Assembly (NCBI RefSeq): GCF_025137375.1
Contig: NZ_CP073720.1
Span: 3,124,501-3,188,500, forward strand
DNA: 64,000 nt
Direction of reading: 5' to 3'
Source of the DNA: Dactylosporangium fulvum
Lineage (GTDB): Bacteria; Actinomycetota; Actinomycetes; Mycobacteriales; Micromonosporaceae
The position numbers and the translations under genes are program-made. Under the pieces are notes generated by a model. That model was not told where the DNA came from. It made no database searches and saw only the letters and a list, made by a program, of their open reading frames with translations. Shown piece by piece: positions 1 to 8,689 of this stretch. Numbering within the stretch: position 1 is the first letter of the stretch; each line of letters begins with the position of its first letter.

Positions 1-31
1 CATGCGGCGCGGTTGAGGCTGGGCAGCCCGG

Positions 32-1942
32 TCAGGAGCTACCCGGTGGCGACCCCTGAGGCGTCGCTGGCCTTGGGGCTAAGCCTCTTCGGGAAGGTCG
101 GACGGCGGTCGCCGTAAGCCCGGGCCGCTCGGGGTTGTCCGGTCCAGGCAGGGCGGCGAACCACGCGGCGAGTGCCGATGGGGCAGGTGGTGTCGGATCG
201 TCCCGCATCTGGCGGTGCAGTGTGTAGAGCAGCTCCGGCGCGTCGATCAGCGGTCCGGTGGCGTGGCCCGTCTCGTGGACTGACCAAGCCAGCATCCACC
301 CCGCCCACCGCTCCGGGTCCGTCCCGGTGAGCGTCCGCTCGTACCCGCGTAGTGCCGCCTCCGGATCCCCGGACAGCAAAGCGACGTCGGCGGCGTCAAC
401 GGACGGACCCATCGCGGCCAGCCACTGCGGGTCGGTGCACCGGGCGGCAAACCGGTCTGGGTCTTTGAGCAGACCCACCATCAGCCGCAGCCGTCCGCTC
501 AGCGCCAGGTTCGGGTCGGTGGGAACCGGTGCGTTCACCGTTCGGTGGCGTCGGGCACCGAGATCACCCGTCCGCCAGGCGGCTGCCAAGTCGCGTACGT
601 GTTCCGGGTCCGGGCGTAGGTGCCGGATCCGCCACCGGACGCGGTGGTCGGCGATCGCCAGGTCGGCGAACCAGCGCGGCCGGCTGGCGCCGGGCAGCCC
701 GGTCCAGCGCAGTGCCCGCGTCGCCATCCCCTGCACGAACGCGACGCCGTCGCTGGTCAATTCGCCTGAGTCGAGCAGGGTATGGATCGTGGCACGCAAC
801 TGCCGGCTCCACCGGTGGAACTCGAACTCCGCGAACTCGGGCTCGGGGCAGTCGGGCAGGCCGCGCTGGACCTCCCAGAACTCTGTCACGCCGAGGTACG
901 AGTAGACGGCGTGAAGGATCCCTTCGAGCGGTCGTGGATCGTCGCGCCACGGCGAGTAGTGGCGCCGCTCGCCACCGGCAGTGTTCAGCGGTACGAGGTC
1001 CGTCACGCCGTGTAGCTTGGAGTGCTGGAACTCATGGATAAGGGTGTCGGCGAGCTGGCGTCCGTCGGCGCCGGGTGTGGTCATCACCTGACCGAACGCG
1101 TCCTGGGCGCTCACCGAGGAGCCGTTGCCAGTGCCGTCCGGGTCAAGCGGTACGAGCGTGGTCAGGCCGACGTGCAACTCCGCCGCCCGCTCCGGGTGGT
1201 GCCGGGTGAGCACCCGCCACGCGTCGTCGAGCAATCCCTGCCAGTGGGCCAGGGCCGCATCGTCCAGCCGGGTGCTCAACTGCCCCAACCGCTCACGCCC
1301 GGGATCCAGGTCGTCGATCTCCACGGCCAGGGTCAGTCCACCCGCTGTCGACTTCAGCCTGCGCAGGCCCTGCCAGTTGAGCGAATCTCGGGTGTGCTCC
1401 ATTGGTACCGTCACCTCGACATCGGTTGTCGTCAGCCGGGTGTGGTGGCCGTCGTGGATGATCCTGGCCTGCCCTTGTGGCTCGGTCGCATCGGCGAAGC
1501 GGGCCAGTCCCAGCGTCGGCAGCATGACCGCACCGCGCAGCCGGGGGACCGGAAGATCGCACGGGTGGCCGGCGCGGATCGCGGCGACCGCCGCTATCGC
1601 CGCCAACTGGCCGAGTTCCGTGGCGAGCGGGACGTCGCCGGTTTCGGCGCCGGTGAGCCGGCGTAGGCATCGGGACGCCCAGGTGCCAATCGCGGGGTGC
1701 CGCAATAGGGTGGCGACGGCCGCGCTGTCGCGTTGCTGGGCGGCGGCGAGTGTTGCGTACGCGGCCCGCAGTGCCTCGGCCATGTCGGGCTCTGCGGCGC
1801 TGCCGAGTTGAGTCACCCCGCGGATCATCACGATGTGCTTGCTGAGCTGGCCCCGCCACAGCACTTCGATCGCCGCCGGTCCACCGCCTCCGCTGGCGAG
1901 CGCGTCAAAGTCGGTTCGGGACACCTCAACGGCCTGTGCCAT
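32..1942 (-). CDS. HExxH-domain peptide-modifying enzyme (FxsA/FxsB-associated)
   Basis: The 636-residue protein carries a HEFQH motif at about residues 303-307, in the context LIHEFQHSKLHG. This is the hallmark of the large HExxH proteins that accompany FxSxx-type RiPP precursors and radical SAM partners; members of that group have been described as metal- and 2-oxoglutarate-dependent peptide beta-hydroxylases. No signal peptide or membrane segment is visible, so it should act in the cytoplasm. Its start overlaps the end of the upstream radical SAM gene by 17 bases, so the two are co-translated. The C-terminal 100 residues are Pro/Ala-rich and probably flexible. The family is secure from the motif and neighbours; hydroxylation of this particular precursor is inferred. 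Confidence 0.8.
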   Translation of the reverse strand: MAQAVEVSRTDFDALASGGGGPAAIEVLWRGQLSKHIVMIRGVTQLGSAAEPDMAEALRAAYATLAAAQQRDSAAVATLLRHPAIGTWASRCLRRLTGAETGDVPLATELGQLAAIAAVAAIRAGHPCDLPVPRLRGAVMLPTLGLARFADATEPQGQARIIHDGHHTRLTTTDVEVTVPMEHTRDSLNWQGLRRLKSTAGGLTLAVEIDDLDPGRERLGQLSTRLDDAALAHWQGLLDDAWRVLTRHHPERAAELHVGLTTLVPLDPDGTGNGSSVSAQDAFGQVMTTPGADGRQLADTLIHEFQHSKLHGVTDLVPLNTAGGERRHYSPWRDDPRPLEGILHAVYSYLGVTEFWEVQRGLPDCPEPEFAEFEFHRWSRQLRATIHTLLDSGELTSDGVAFVQGMATRALRWTGLPGASRPRWFADLAIADHRVRWRIRHLRPDPEHVRDLAAAWRTGDLGARRHRTVNAPVPTDPNLALSGRLRLMVGLLKDPDRFAARCTDPQWLAAMGPSVDAADVALLSGDPEAALRGYERTLTGTDPERWAGWMLAWSVHETGHATGPLIDAPELLYTLHRQMRDDPTPPAPSALAAWFAALPGPDNPERPGLTATAVRPSRRGLAPRPATPQGSPPGSS

Positions 1943-3176
1943 TGAGTCTCTCCCTTCGTGCCGCCAGGTCGGCGACCACCCGGCCGTTGATGTGTTCGAT
2001 CAGACGGAACAGGTCGGCGCAGTAGACCGACGGATTGAGAAACCCGGAGCCGGGTCGGTAGCGGTGCGGGTAGTGACCGCCGCCGCAGATGTCCCGGACC
2101 GGGCAGGCCAGGCAGGTCGGGGACAGCGCGGCCAGCCCGCGTTGCCGTGCCACCACCGCCGGATGCAGCATGGCTGCGTCGAAGGAATGCCGGAACACGT
2201 CGAGCCCGGTCGCCGGTGCGCCGTCGAAGGTCACCTTGAGCGAGTCGACCAGTTCGAGACTGCCGTCGGTCTCGACGACGATCGCCTGGACCGGTGCCAA
2301 TCCCAACGCTTCGGTGCGGCTGGCGCCACCCAGCAGCAGCGCGATGATCTCCTCGAACAGGGAGATCCGGGTGGGTGGCGGGGCCGAGTGGTACCAGCGG
2401 TCGAAGATCGGGATGAGCCAGTCCGCATACGGCGTGCCGCCGTCGGCGCCGGCCCATCCCGGCGGTGGAGTGGCCCAGGTGCCGTGTGGGAGCAGGAAGT
2501 TGACCACCGGTGGGGCGGACGCCAGCAGTGATTCGTACACGTCAATTGGATCGTTGGCCAGATCCACTGTGCAGAGGAGACCGGAGAACAACTGGGCATA
2601 CCCGGTTCGGCGCAGTGTGTCGATGCCTCGCATGACCGCGTCGTGACTGCCGTTTCCGTTGGCATACCGCCGATGCCGGTCGTGGGCCTCCCGGCCACCG
2701 TCGACGCTGATCCCGACCCGGATCTGGTGCGCGGCGAGTACCGCCAGGATATCGTCGTCGAGCAGCACTCCGTTCGTCTGGATCGCGAGCGTCACCGCAG
2801 TCTGGTCCGTGCCGGCGGCAACGAACGCGTTGGCCGCCCGGTCCAGCGCCGCGGCACCAACCAGCAGCGGTTCGCCCCCGTGCAGGATCACCTCCACCAC
2901 AGGGATTCCTGGATGGGCCTCGAGGTGCTCCCGGATCCGCCAGGCGGTCCGGTCGATCGTGAGCGGAGTCATGGCCACCGGTTTGGTCCGCCAGCTCTGG
3001 TCGGCCATCTCGTACATGTAGCAGTAGTCGCAGGACAGGTTGCACCGTCCGTGCACCTTGACGATGAACTCGGCGAACGGAAGGGGTCGCCAATCCGGAT
3101 CAGCAAGCGCGTCGGCAACCACCTTGGCGGTCGGCCACTCGGACCTGCGGGGTGACGGGGCGGCCAATTCCTGCAC
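1926..3176 (-). CDS. fxsB: FxsB-type radical SAM/SPASM peptide maturase
   Basis: This 416-residue protein has the radical SAM cluster motif CxxxCxxC at Cys45, Cys49 and Cys52 (GRCNLSCDYCYMYEMADQ), followed by a GGEP-type motif. A C-terminal Cys-rich SPASM-like segment (TCLACPVRDICGGG) would hold an auxiliary iron-sulfur cluster. FxsB enzymes install cross-links or other radical modifications in the C-terminal region of FxsA precursors. The GTG start is preceded by GGAGG four bases upstream. It lies between the precursor gene and the HExxH gene on the same strand, the standard order for this system. The family assignment is strong; the chemistry on the precursor is inferred. Confidence 0.88.
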   Translation of the reverse strand: MQELAAPSPRRSEWPTAKVVADALADPDWRPLPFAEFIVKVHGRCNLSCDYCYMYEMADQSWRTKPVAMTPLTIDRTAWRIREHLEAHPGIPVVEVILHGGEPLLVGAAALDRAANAFVAAGTDQTAVTLAIQTNGVLLDDDILAVLAAHQIRVGISVDGGREAHDRHRRYANGNGSHDAVMRGIDTLRRTGYAQLFSGLLCTVDLANDPIDVYESLLASAPPVVNFLLPHGTWATPPPGWAGADGGTPYADWLIPIFDRWYHSAPPPTRISLFEEIIALLLGGASRTEALGLAPVQAIVVETDGSLELVDSLKVTFDGAPATGLDVFRHSFDAAMLHPAVVARQRGLAALSPTCLACPVRDICGGGHYPHRYRPGSGFLNPSVYCADLFRLIEHINGRVVADLAARRERLNGTGR

Positions 3177-3278
3177 GATGCCTCCGCGATCGTTCGGCGA
3201 CCGTGCGTCCGCTACGGCCGCACGGCCGTGTCGTCAGGCGGTGACACGCCGTCGCCGGATCGCCGACGTGTCAGGGAA

Positions 3279-3300
3279 CGTCCGCGTCCTATCGCGGACG
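3279..3300 (-). terminator. Hairpin between precursor and maturase genes
   Basis: A perfect 8-bp inverted repeat (CGTCCGCG / CGCGGACG) with a 6-base loop starts 26 bases beyond the stop codon of the small precursor gene and 100 bases before the radical SAM start. There is no U-run, so it is more likely a partial terminator or mRNA-stabilising stem that keeps precursor message above enzyme message. A second short stem (ACGGCC / GGCCGT) lies nearer the maturase. Confidence 0.5.
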
Positions 3301-3325
3301 CTCGACGATCGGTCTCGCGTCGTCG

Positions 3326-3601
3326 CTACTGCGGCGAAACCGACTGGAACCAGGGCTTGCCCCGAAGTCCGCTGCTGGATTCGGCGACGACCCGGTCCAA
3401 CACCCGGCTCAGCGCGCTGTCGTCGCCTGTGTCCAGGGCGGCGAGCGGAACGTCGCTGAGGTCGACCAGTTGCACCTGCACCGGCGCCGGCTGCTGCGGA
3501 GCGGTGGCCGGAGCCGCTGCGGCGGCTGACCCCATCCCCACCGCGGCAGCCGCGGCGGCTGCCACGATGCCGGCTCGCAGCACCGTTTCATTCTCAGGCA
3601 T
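3326..3601 (-). CDS. fxsA: FxSxx-type RiPP precursor peptide, variant C-terminus
   Basis: The 91-residue ORF starts at an ATG six bases after a strong GGAAGGAG site. It has an Ala-rich hydrophobic leader (residues 10-32), a Gln/Val/Asp middle (VQVQLVDLSDVPLAAL) and ends KPWFQSVSPQ. FxsA precursors normally end in F-x-S-x-x at the carboxyl terminus; here FQSVS is followed by two extra residues, PQ, so the motif is not terminal. Size, leader composition and the adjacent FxsB and HExxH genes support a RiPP precursor. A longer in-frame reading upstream exists but lacks a comparable ribosome binding site. Which residues are modified cannot be seen. Confidence 0.75.
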   Translation of the reverse strand: MPENETVLRAGIVAAAAAAAVGMGSAAAAAPATAPQQPAPVQVQLVDLSDVPLAALDTGDDSALSRVLDRVVAESSSGLRGKPWFQSVSPQ

Positions 3602-3845
3602 CTGATGCTCCTTCCGACGGCGCTGGTCGTTACCATGACCTAGCTCGACGGACCCGGCCAGCGACACCAATAGATGTATCGAGTGGATCAGAGGCCAACG
3701 GCTGAGGGAAGCGATTCCGCCGTTCGGAACAGTTCCGAACGACGTCGGCACCCGCCCGGTTGTCGCGCCGGCGACCCGCAACCAGGCAACCGCAACGACG
3801 CGGGCCGCGACCACCCGACGCGCCTTGACTCGCGGCGGACAATTC

Positions 3846-3862
3846 CCTATCTTCTCGATAGG
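3846..3862. promoter_or_regulatory. Inverted repeat upstream of the MFS gene
   Basis: CCTATC and GATAGG form a perfect 6-bp inverted repeat around a 5-base centre, 24 bases before the chosen start of the MFS gene and next to its ribosome binding site. It could be an operator. The intergenic stretch 3602-3886 also contains the divergent promoter of the precursor gene, but I cannot place its -10/-35 boxes. Confidence 0.35.
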
Positions 3863-3886
3863 AGTTGGCTCGGGGGAGGTGTGGTG

Positions 3887-5119
3887 GTGCCGACCGGTGC
3901 GCTGGTCGACACGCGTCCGCTGCGTGACTACCCCGCTTTCCGCCGGCTGTGGCTGGGCTCGACAGCATCCGGGATCGGCAGCCAGTTCGGCGCGTTCGCC
4001 GCGACGTATCACATCTGGGACCGCACGCACAGCCCCGCGGCCGTCGGGTTTGTCGGCCTCGCCGTCGCCGTGCCGATCGTTGTCGTCGCGCTCGTCGGCG
4101 GCACGTTCGTCGACCACGTTGACCGGCGCGCCCTCGCGGCCTGGACCACCGCCGCACAAGTGGCGGTCAGCCTCGCCATGGCGGCCGTCGCGGCGCTGCC
4201 CGGCGACAGTGTCATGGCCATGTTCGGTCTCGTGGCACTCGCGTCAGCACTGTCCGCGCTGACCGGCCCGGTGCTGCGCAGCGTCGTGCCGGGTCTGCTG
4301 CCCCCGGTGCAACTGGCCGCCGGGCTCGCCCTCAACCACCTGTCCTTCCAGTTGGCCATGCTGTGCGGCCCGGTGCTCGCGGGTCTGGTGACTGCGACGT
4401 GGGGCACCACATGGTGCTTCGTCATCGACGCGCTGACGTTCGGCGCCGCCCTGGCCGGCATCGCCGGCCTGCCCCGCACCGGTCGGCCCCCGGCCTCCAG
4501 GCCCGCCGGGATCGGTGCGGTCGTCGACGGCATCCGGTTCGCCGTCGGCACACCGCAGGTGCGCGGCGCGTTGCTCGCGGACCTCGCTGCCACGGTGCTG
4601 GCGATGCCGATGGCGATCTTCCCGGTCATCAACGAGGAGCGTTTCGGCGGCTCGCCCGGGACGCTCGGCCTGTTCGGCACCGCGGTCGCCGTCGGAGGTG
4701 TCGCCGCCTCGGCCCTGTCCGGTCTGGTCACCCGAAACGACCGACCCGGACGGACGCTGCTCGCGTGCGGTGCCGTCTGGGCTGTCGCGCTCGGCGTGGT
4801 TGGGCTCGCCGGCGCGCTCGCCGTCGTCCTCGTCGCGCTGGCCGTCGCGGGCGCGGCCGACACCTGGGCGGTCGTGTGTCGTGCCACTGTCGTCCAGTCG
4901 TCGACCCCCGAGTCGCACCGCGGCCGGGTCGCCGCGCTCGAGCACGTCGCCGGCGTCGCCGGTCCGCAGCTCGGCAACCTTCGCGCCGGGCTGCTCGCGG
5001 CGGGCACCTCGGGCGGCATCGCAATGGTCACGGGCGCGCTGACCTGCCTGACCGCCGTCGGGCTGATCACCCTGCTGACCCCGCCGCTGCGAACCTTCCG
5101 GACCGGAGCAGGCCGGTGA
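3887..5119 (+). CDS. MFS family drug/solute exporter
   Basis: The protein of about 410 residues is almost wholly hydrophobic with some 10-12 predicted membrane helices and begins TRPLRDYPAFRRLWLGSTAS, typical of the MFS_3/EntS-like exporter group. The first GTG codons (3881-3887) follow a GGGGGAGG site; spacing favours 3887. It would sit in the cytoplasmic membrane and export a small molecule using the proton gradient. Its neighbours (a RiPP locus on the left, a WYL regulator on the right) do not reveal the substrate. An unusual feature is the short GVAGPQLGNLRAG tail instead of a fuller C-terminal helix pair. The family is secure and the substrate unknown. Confidence 0.8.
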   Translation: MPTGALVDTRPLRDYPAFRRLWLGSTASGIGSQFGAFAATYHIWDRTHSPAAVGFVGLAVAVPIVVVALVGGTFVDHVDRRALAAWTTAAQVAVSLAMAAVAALPGDSVMAMFGLVALASALSALTGPVLRSVVPGLLPPVQLAAGLALNHLSFQLAMLCGPVLAGLVTATWGTTWCFVIDALTFGAALAGIAGLPRTGRPPASRPAGIGAVVDGIRFAVGTPQVRGALLADLAATVLAMPMAIFPVINEERFGGSPGTLGLFGTAVAVGGVAASALSGLVTRNDRPGRTLLACGAVWAVALGVVGLAGALAVVLVALAVAGAADTWAVVCRATVVQSSTPESHRGRVAALEHVAGVAGPQLGNLRAGLLAAGTSGGIAMVTGALTCLTAVGLITLLTPPLRTFRTGAGR

Positions 5120-5127
5120 GCGCCGGG

Positions 5128-5277
5128 TCAGTCCTTCCAGTCCAGCTGATGCTCGGGCTGTGACCCGCGGGCGCTCGCGGACACGTCGAGCCGGGCGATG
5201 CGGCGGATCCACACGCCGTCCGGCGCGAACACGGCGCCCGGCCGCAGGCTCTCGGCGATGACACATCCGGTGATCAC
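5128..5277 (-). CDS. Small protein divergent from WYL regulator, perhaps truncated
   Basis: The GTG at 5277 follows GGAG with 8-base spacing and gives 49 residues. The sequence CVIAESLRPGAVF recalls the N-terminus of longer actinobacterial proteins of roughly 90-100 residues with a VI-x-ESLRPG start, of unknown function. Here the frame stops at LDWKD, about where the conserved second half would begin, so this may be a truncated copy. It is divergently arranged with the WYL regulator across a palindrome, the usual position of a regulated target. The resemblance is from memory, and no function can be assigned. Confidence 0.45.
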   Translation of the reverse strand: MITGCVIAESLRPGAVFAPDGVWIRRIARLDVSASARGSQPEHQLDWKD

Positions 5278-5324
5278 GTTTGGTGCTCCGTTCTGTCGGT
5301 TGCCGGCCACGTTAGGCACCCATG

Positions 5325-5343
5325 GCTGACAACCTGTGTCAGC
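5325..5343. promoter_or_regulatory. Palindromic operator of WYL regulator
   Basis: GCTGACA and TGTCAGC form a perfect 7-bp inverted repeat with a 5-base centre directly before the regulator ATG at 5345. The position, in a short divergent promoter region, suggests autoregulation and control of the small divergent gene. Confidence 0.55.
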
Positions 5344-5344
5344 G

Positions 5345-6316
5345 ATGAGAGCGGATCGGCTCCTGGCCCTCCTGCTGCGCCTCCAGTCACGGGGGAGGAC
5401 GACCGCCCGTGAGCTGGCCGCCGAGCTCGAGGTGTCGGTGCGTACCGTCTACCGCGACCTCGACGCGCTCGGCGCCGCCGGCGTCCCGGTCGTCACCGCA
5501 GGCGGTCCGGGCGGCGGCTGCTGGCTCCTCGACGGCTACCGCAGCCCGCTGCTCGGGCTCAGCGCCGACGAGGCCACCGCGCTGCTGGTCGTCGCGACGG
5601 CCGGGCCGTTGGAGCGGATCTCGCTCGGCGACGTCCTGCCCGACGCGCGACGCAAGCTGCTGGCCGCGTTGCCGGAGGGGCGGCGGCGGGACATCGCGGC
5701 CGCTGCCGGACGGTTCCATCTCGACGCCGCCGCCTGGTTCCGGTCTGCCGAGCCCGTGCCGCACCTGGCGATCCTGGTCGATGCAGTGCTGCGGGGCCGC
5801 CGACTGCGGATCGCGCACCGCGGCACCGCCGACGCCGTCGTCGACCCGCTCGGCCTCGTGGTGAAAGCCGGGGTGTGGTACCTGGTGGTGCGCGGCGACC
5901 GGGGCGTCGTGGCACACCGGGCCGGGCGGATCTCGGCGGCACGGCTGCTCGACGAGGGCTTCGAGCGGCCCGCCGGGTTCGACCTCGCAGCGTTCTGGGC
6001 CCGGTGGACCGCCGAGTTCGAGGGAGGTTTCGGCCAGGTTCCGGTCACCGTCCGGCTCAGCCCCGAGGGAACACGCGCCGCGGTCGAGATTCTTGGAGAA
6101 CCGGTGGCCGGCGGACCAGTCGACGCCGACGGGTGGCGAACCGTGGTGCTGCGGTTCGACTCGCTGCCGACCGCCCGCAGCCGGCTGCTCGGCTTCGGGC
6201 CGCACGCGGAAGTGCTCGAACCGGTGCGGCTGCGATGCGATCTCGCCACGACAGCCCGCGCCATCGCAGACCGTTACCGCCCGGCGGATACGCCGCCGAA
6301 CCCGGAGAAATCCTAG
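5345..6316 (+). CDS. YafY/DeoR-like HTH-WYL transcriptional regulator
   Basis: About 323 residues. The N-terminus MRADRLLALLLRLQSRGR plus LEVSVRTVYRDLDALGAAG is the classic helix-turn-helix of the YafY group, followed by a WYL domain (DPLGLVVKAGVWYLVVRGD) and a C-terminal WCX-like region. WYL regulators sense small ligands or nucleic acids through the WYL fold. The ATG at 5345 is preferred over a GTG at 5336 because the GTG lies inside the operator palindrome. It probably represses or activates its own promoter and the divergent small gene. Confidence 0.85.
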   Translation: MRADRLLALLLRLQSRGRTTARELAAELEVSVRTVYRDLDALGAAGVPVVTAGGPGGGCWLLDGYRSPLLGLSADEATALLVVATAGPLERISLGDVLPDARRKLLAALPEGRRRDIAAAAGRFHLDAAAWFRSAEPVPHLAILVDAVLRGRRLRIAHRGTADAVVDPLGLVVKAGVWYLVVRGDRGVVAHRAGRISAARLLDEGFERPAGFDLAAFWARWTAEFEGGFGQVPVTVRLSPEGTRAAVEILGEPVAGGPVDADGWRTVVLRFDSLPTARSRLLGFGPHAEVLEPVRLRCDLATTARAIADRYRPADTPPNPEKS

Positions 6317-6494
6317 CCACGCGCCCCAGACCGGCGCCGAGGCGAGCGGCAAGGGAGCCGTGCGGCCGGGTCAGTGTGTCGATTCGGGCGCGGACCGGCC
6401 GGTGGCCGCGATCCGTCGCTGCCGAGCGTGCGTGGTGCCTCCGTACATTCCCCGAACCGTTGACCGCCTCGCCGGGCACACCTATCGTGGCAAT

Positions 6495-6516
6495 ACTAAC
6501 TCTTGTAGTTGGTAGT
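6495..6516. promoter_or_regulatory. Imperfect dyad upstream of CoA-transferase gene
   Basis: ACTAAC and GTTGGT form an imperfect dyad in a locally AT-richer stretch 100-120 bases before the CoA-transferase start. The 6317-6617 gap otherwise shows only the ribosome binding site GGAGG at 6608-6612. It is a tentative regulator site. Confidence 0.25.
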
Positions 6517-6617
6517 GTTTGCTCGCGCAGTCGGGACACCAAGATACGACGGGCGTGTTCACGCTGGTCGCCGAGCGGACCGGGCCGGGGTAGCAGTATC
6601 TATCAACGGAGGTAGTA

Positions 6618-8588
6618 GTGAGTGGAGACGGCGGCGACATGGGCCCGGACAGCGCGCGCGGGCGGGAACTCGACGACGTGAAGGTCCTCCGGGTCGGGAC
6701 GAGTCTCGCCGGTGACTACCTCTCCTCGCTGCTCGCTGACCACGGCGCGATGGTGGAGGCCGTCACCGTGGAGGCCGTCTCCGGATCCGGCTTCGTCGAG
6801 CGGCTCTCCAGCGCCGACGTTCTGCTCGATGACACCAGGCCCGGCGCCGTCGCGTCGGCCGGCTGGCCGACCGGGCGCATACACGCTACGAGGCCCTCGA
6901 TTGTGGTGTGCAGCATCGTGCCGTCGCTGACGGCGGACCACCCCGACTGGTCCGCGGAGGACGACGACATCGACGCGAAGATCGCCGCGGAGGTCGGCAT
7001 CAACCGCCTCGGCGGCACGCCGCCACGCATCGACCCGCTCCCGGTCGCGAGCTACTACGGCTCCCTGATCGGCGCGGTCTACGTCGTCGCCGCGCTGCTG
7101 CGTGAGGGCGAGGCCCGCGACTCCGTCGCGATCACCGTGCCCCTCGACGTGGCGGCGGCCACCGTGCTGAGCAGGAGACTCGTCGACTTCGACGCACCGC
7201 CGATGCCGGACGGCGCGACCCAGCCGCACCTGCCGATGATGGAGATCTACCGCTGCCGCGACGGCCGTTTCGTGCAACTGCACGGGCTGTACCCGAACTT
7301 CGTGCGCGCGCTGATGACCGCCGCGGGACATCCGGAGTGGACCGATGATGCCGTCCGGGGCCTGGATGTCCTGCCGGACCGCGAGACCGAACAGCTGTGG
7401 CGCGGCAGGTTCGCCGAGTTCTTCCTGCGGCGTGATTCCTGGACGTGGGAGCGCGACATCAACGCCGCAGGCGGAGCCTGCACCGTCGTCAGAACCAGGG
7501 AGGAGTTGCTCGCGGAGCCGCACCTGGCGGCAAGTGGCATTCTCGCGATGCCGGGCCCGGACGCCGGCCGGCTGTCCTCGCTCGGGCCGGGTGTGACCGT
7601 GATTCCGACCGCGGGTGCCAGACGGGCCGCGCCGCTCGACGGTCCGCTCCCGCTCGACGGCGTTCGCGTCGTGGACCTCTGCATCGTGCTCGCCGGCCCG
7701 ACCTGCGGCCGCATCCTCGGCGAACTGGGGGCCGAGGTCGTCAAGGTGGACAGCCCCAACCGGGAGATCACGCCCTTCCAATGGTTCGACGTGAACCGAA
7801 CCAAGGAGAGCATCATCGTCGACCTGCGTACGGACGGGGGAGCCGAGGTCGTCGCCGAGCTCATCGACCGGGCCGACGTCGTGCTGCAGAACTTCCGCAG
7901 CGGCAAGCTCAGGAACTTCGGCCTTGACGCGCGAGCGCTGGTTGAGCGCCACCCGGGTCTCGTGGTCACCGAACTCAACGCCTACGACTACGACGGGCCG
8001 TGGGAGGAGCGCGCGGGGTGGGAGCACAACGCGCAGGCCGCGTCGGGGATGCAGCACGACAGGGCGCGGGCCACGCCCGTCCAGGTGCCGTATCCGGTGA
8101 ACGACTACGCTGCCGGCTATCTCGGCGCCTTCGGCACCCTCGTCGCGCTGCGGGGACGTCAGCGGCGCGGCAACGGGTCGATCGTGCGCGGCAGCCTGTT
8201 GCGCACCGCCGCACGCCTGCAGGCAGGATCGCGCCTTCCTGTCGAGGCGGCCACCGTGCGCGACGGCTACCCGGCGGAAGCCGACGTGAACGACACGGCC
8301 ACGCAGGGCGAACTGGCCCGGCGGGGAATCCTGCATCGGTTCGCGCACCCCAAGTTCGGCCGGATGCAGCAGGTCGTGCCGCGGCCGATCTGCAGCGTGG
8401 CGCTTGACCGGTTCGGCTGGCCGGCACCCGACCGTGGCGCGGACAGCCGGCGGGTGCTCGGCCGGCTGGGCTACGACCCGGAGCGGATCAGCGTCCTCGT
8501 CGACTCCGGCGCGGTGGGCGAAGGGCTGGGCGTCTTCGAGCGCTGGGCGGTCGTCACGGCCGAGGCTCTCGGTCACGATGCGGTATAA
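6618..8588 (+). CDS. Two-domain CaiB/BaiF (class III) CoA-transferase-like protein
   Basis: The 656-residue protein has two CaiB/BaiF-like halves. The second (from about residue 340, LDGVRVVDLCIVLAGPTCGR) has the typical GAEVVKV and KESIIVDL motifs; the first (residues 20-330) is more divergent. Class III CoA-transferases move CoA between acyl groups using a conserved Asp in an R-x-G-F-D-x-x-x-Q context; here the aligned segment reads RAGWEHNAQAASG, so the Asp position appears to be Glu. The GTG start is preceded by GGAGG. It stands alone on this strand between a WYL gene and a convergent transporter operon. Substrate unknown, and activity is uncertain because of the changed residue. Confidence 0.75.
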   Translation: MSGDGGDMGPDSARGRELDDVKVLRVGTSLAGDYLSSLLADHGAMVEAVTVEAVSGSGFVERLSSADVLLDDTRPGAVASAGWPTGRIHATRPSIVVCSIVPSLTADHPDWSAEDDDIDAKIAAEVGINRLGGTPPRIDPLPVASYYGSLIGAVYVVAALLREGEARDSVAITVPLDVAAATVLSRRLVDFDAPPMPDGATQPHLPMMEIYRCRDGRFVQLHGLYPNFVRALMTAAGHPEWTDDAVRGLDVLPDRETEQLWRGRFAEFFLRRDSWTWERDINAAGGACTVVRTREELLAEPHLAASGILAMPGPDAGRLSSLGPGVTVIPTAGARRAAPLDGPLPLDGVRVVDLCIVLAGPTCGRILGELGAEVVKVDSPNREITPFQWFDVNRTKESIIVDLRTDGGAEVVAELIDRADVVLQNFRSGKLRNFGLDARALVERHPGLVVTELNAYDYDGPWEERAGWEHNAQAASGMQHDRARATPVQVPYPVNDYAAGYLGAFGTLVALRGRQRRGNGSIVRGSLLRTAARLQAGSRLPVEAATVRDGYPAEADVNDTATQGELARRGILHRFAHPKFGRMQQVVPRPICSVALDRFGWPAPDRGADSRRVLGRLGYDPERISVLVDSGAVGEGLGVFERWAVVTAEALGHDAV

Positions 8589-8632
8589 CTCGCCGATCCC
8601 TGGGTCACCACGGTTGCCGCCAGCTGTGGTGG

Positions 8633-8655
8633 TGGTCGCGCCACCGTTGCGACCA
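8633..8655. terminator. Hairpin between convergent genes
   Basis: TGGTCGC and GCGACCA form a perfect 7-bp stem with a 9-base loop in the 100-base gap between the convergent CoA-transferase and TSUP genes. No T-run follows on either strand, so termination is inferred from position. Confidence 0.4.
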
Positions 8656-8689
8656 GCCGCCGGCGTCAACGCCGACGGTGCCGGGTGAC

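Noticed and set aside
1..31. A possible start codon of another minus-strand gene at bases 1-3
   Set aside because: Only the start triplet would lie in the window, so nothing can be supported.
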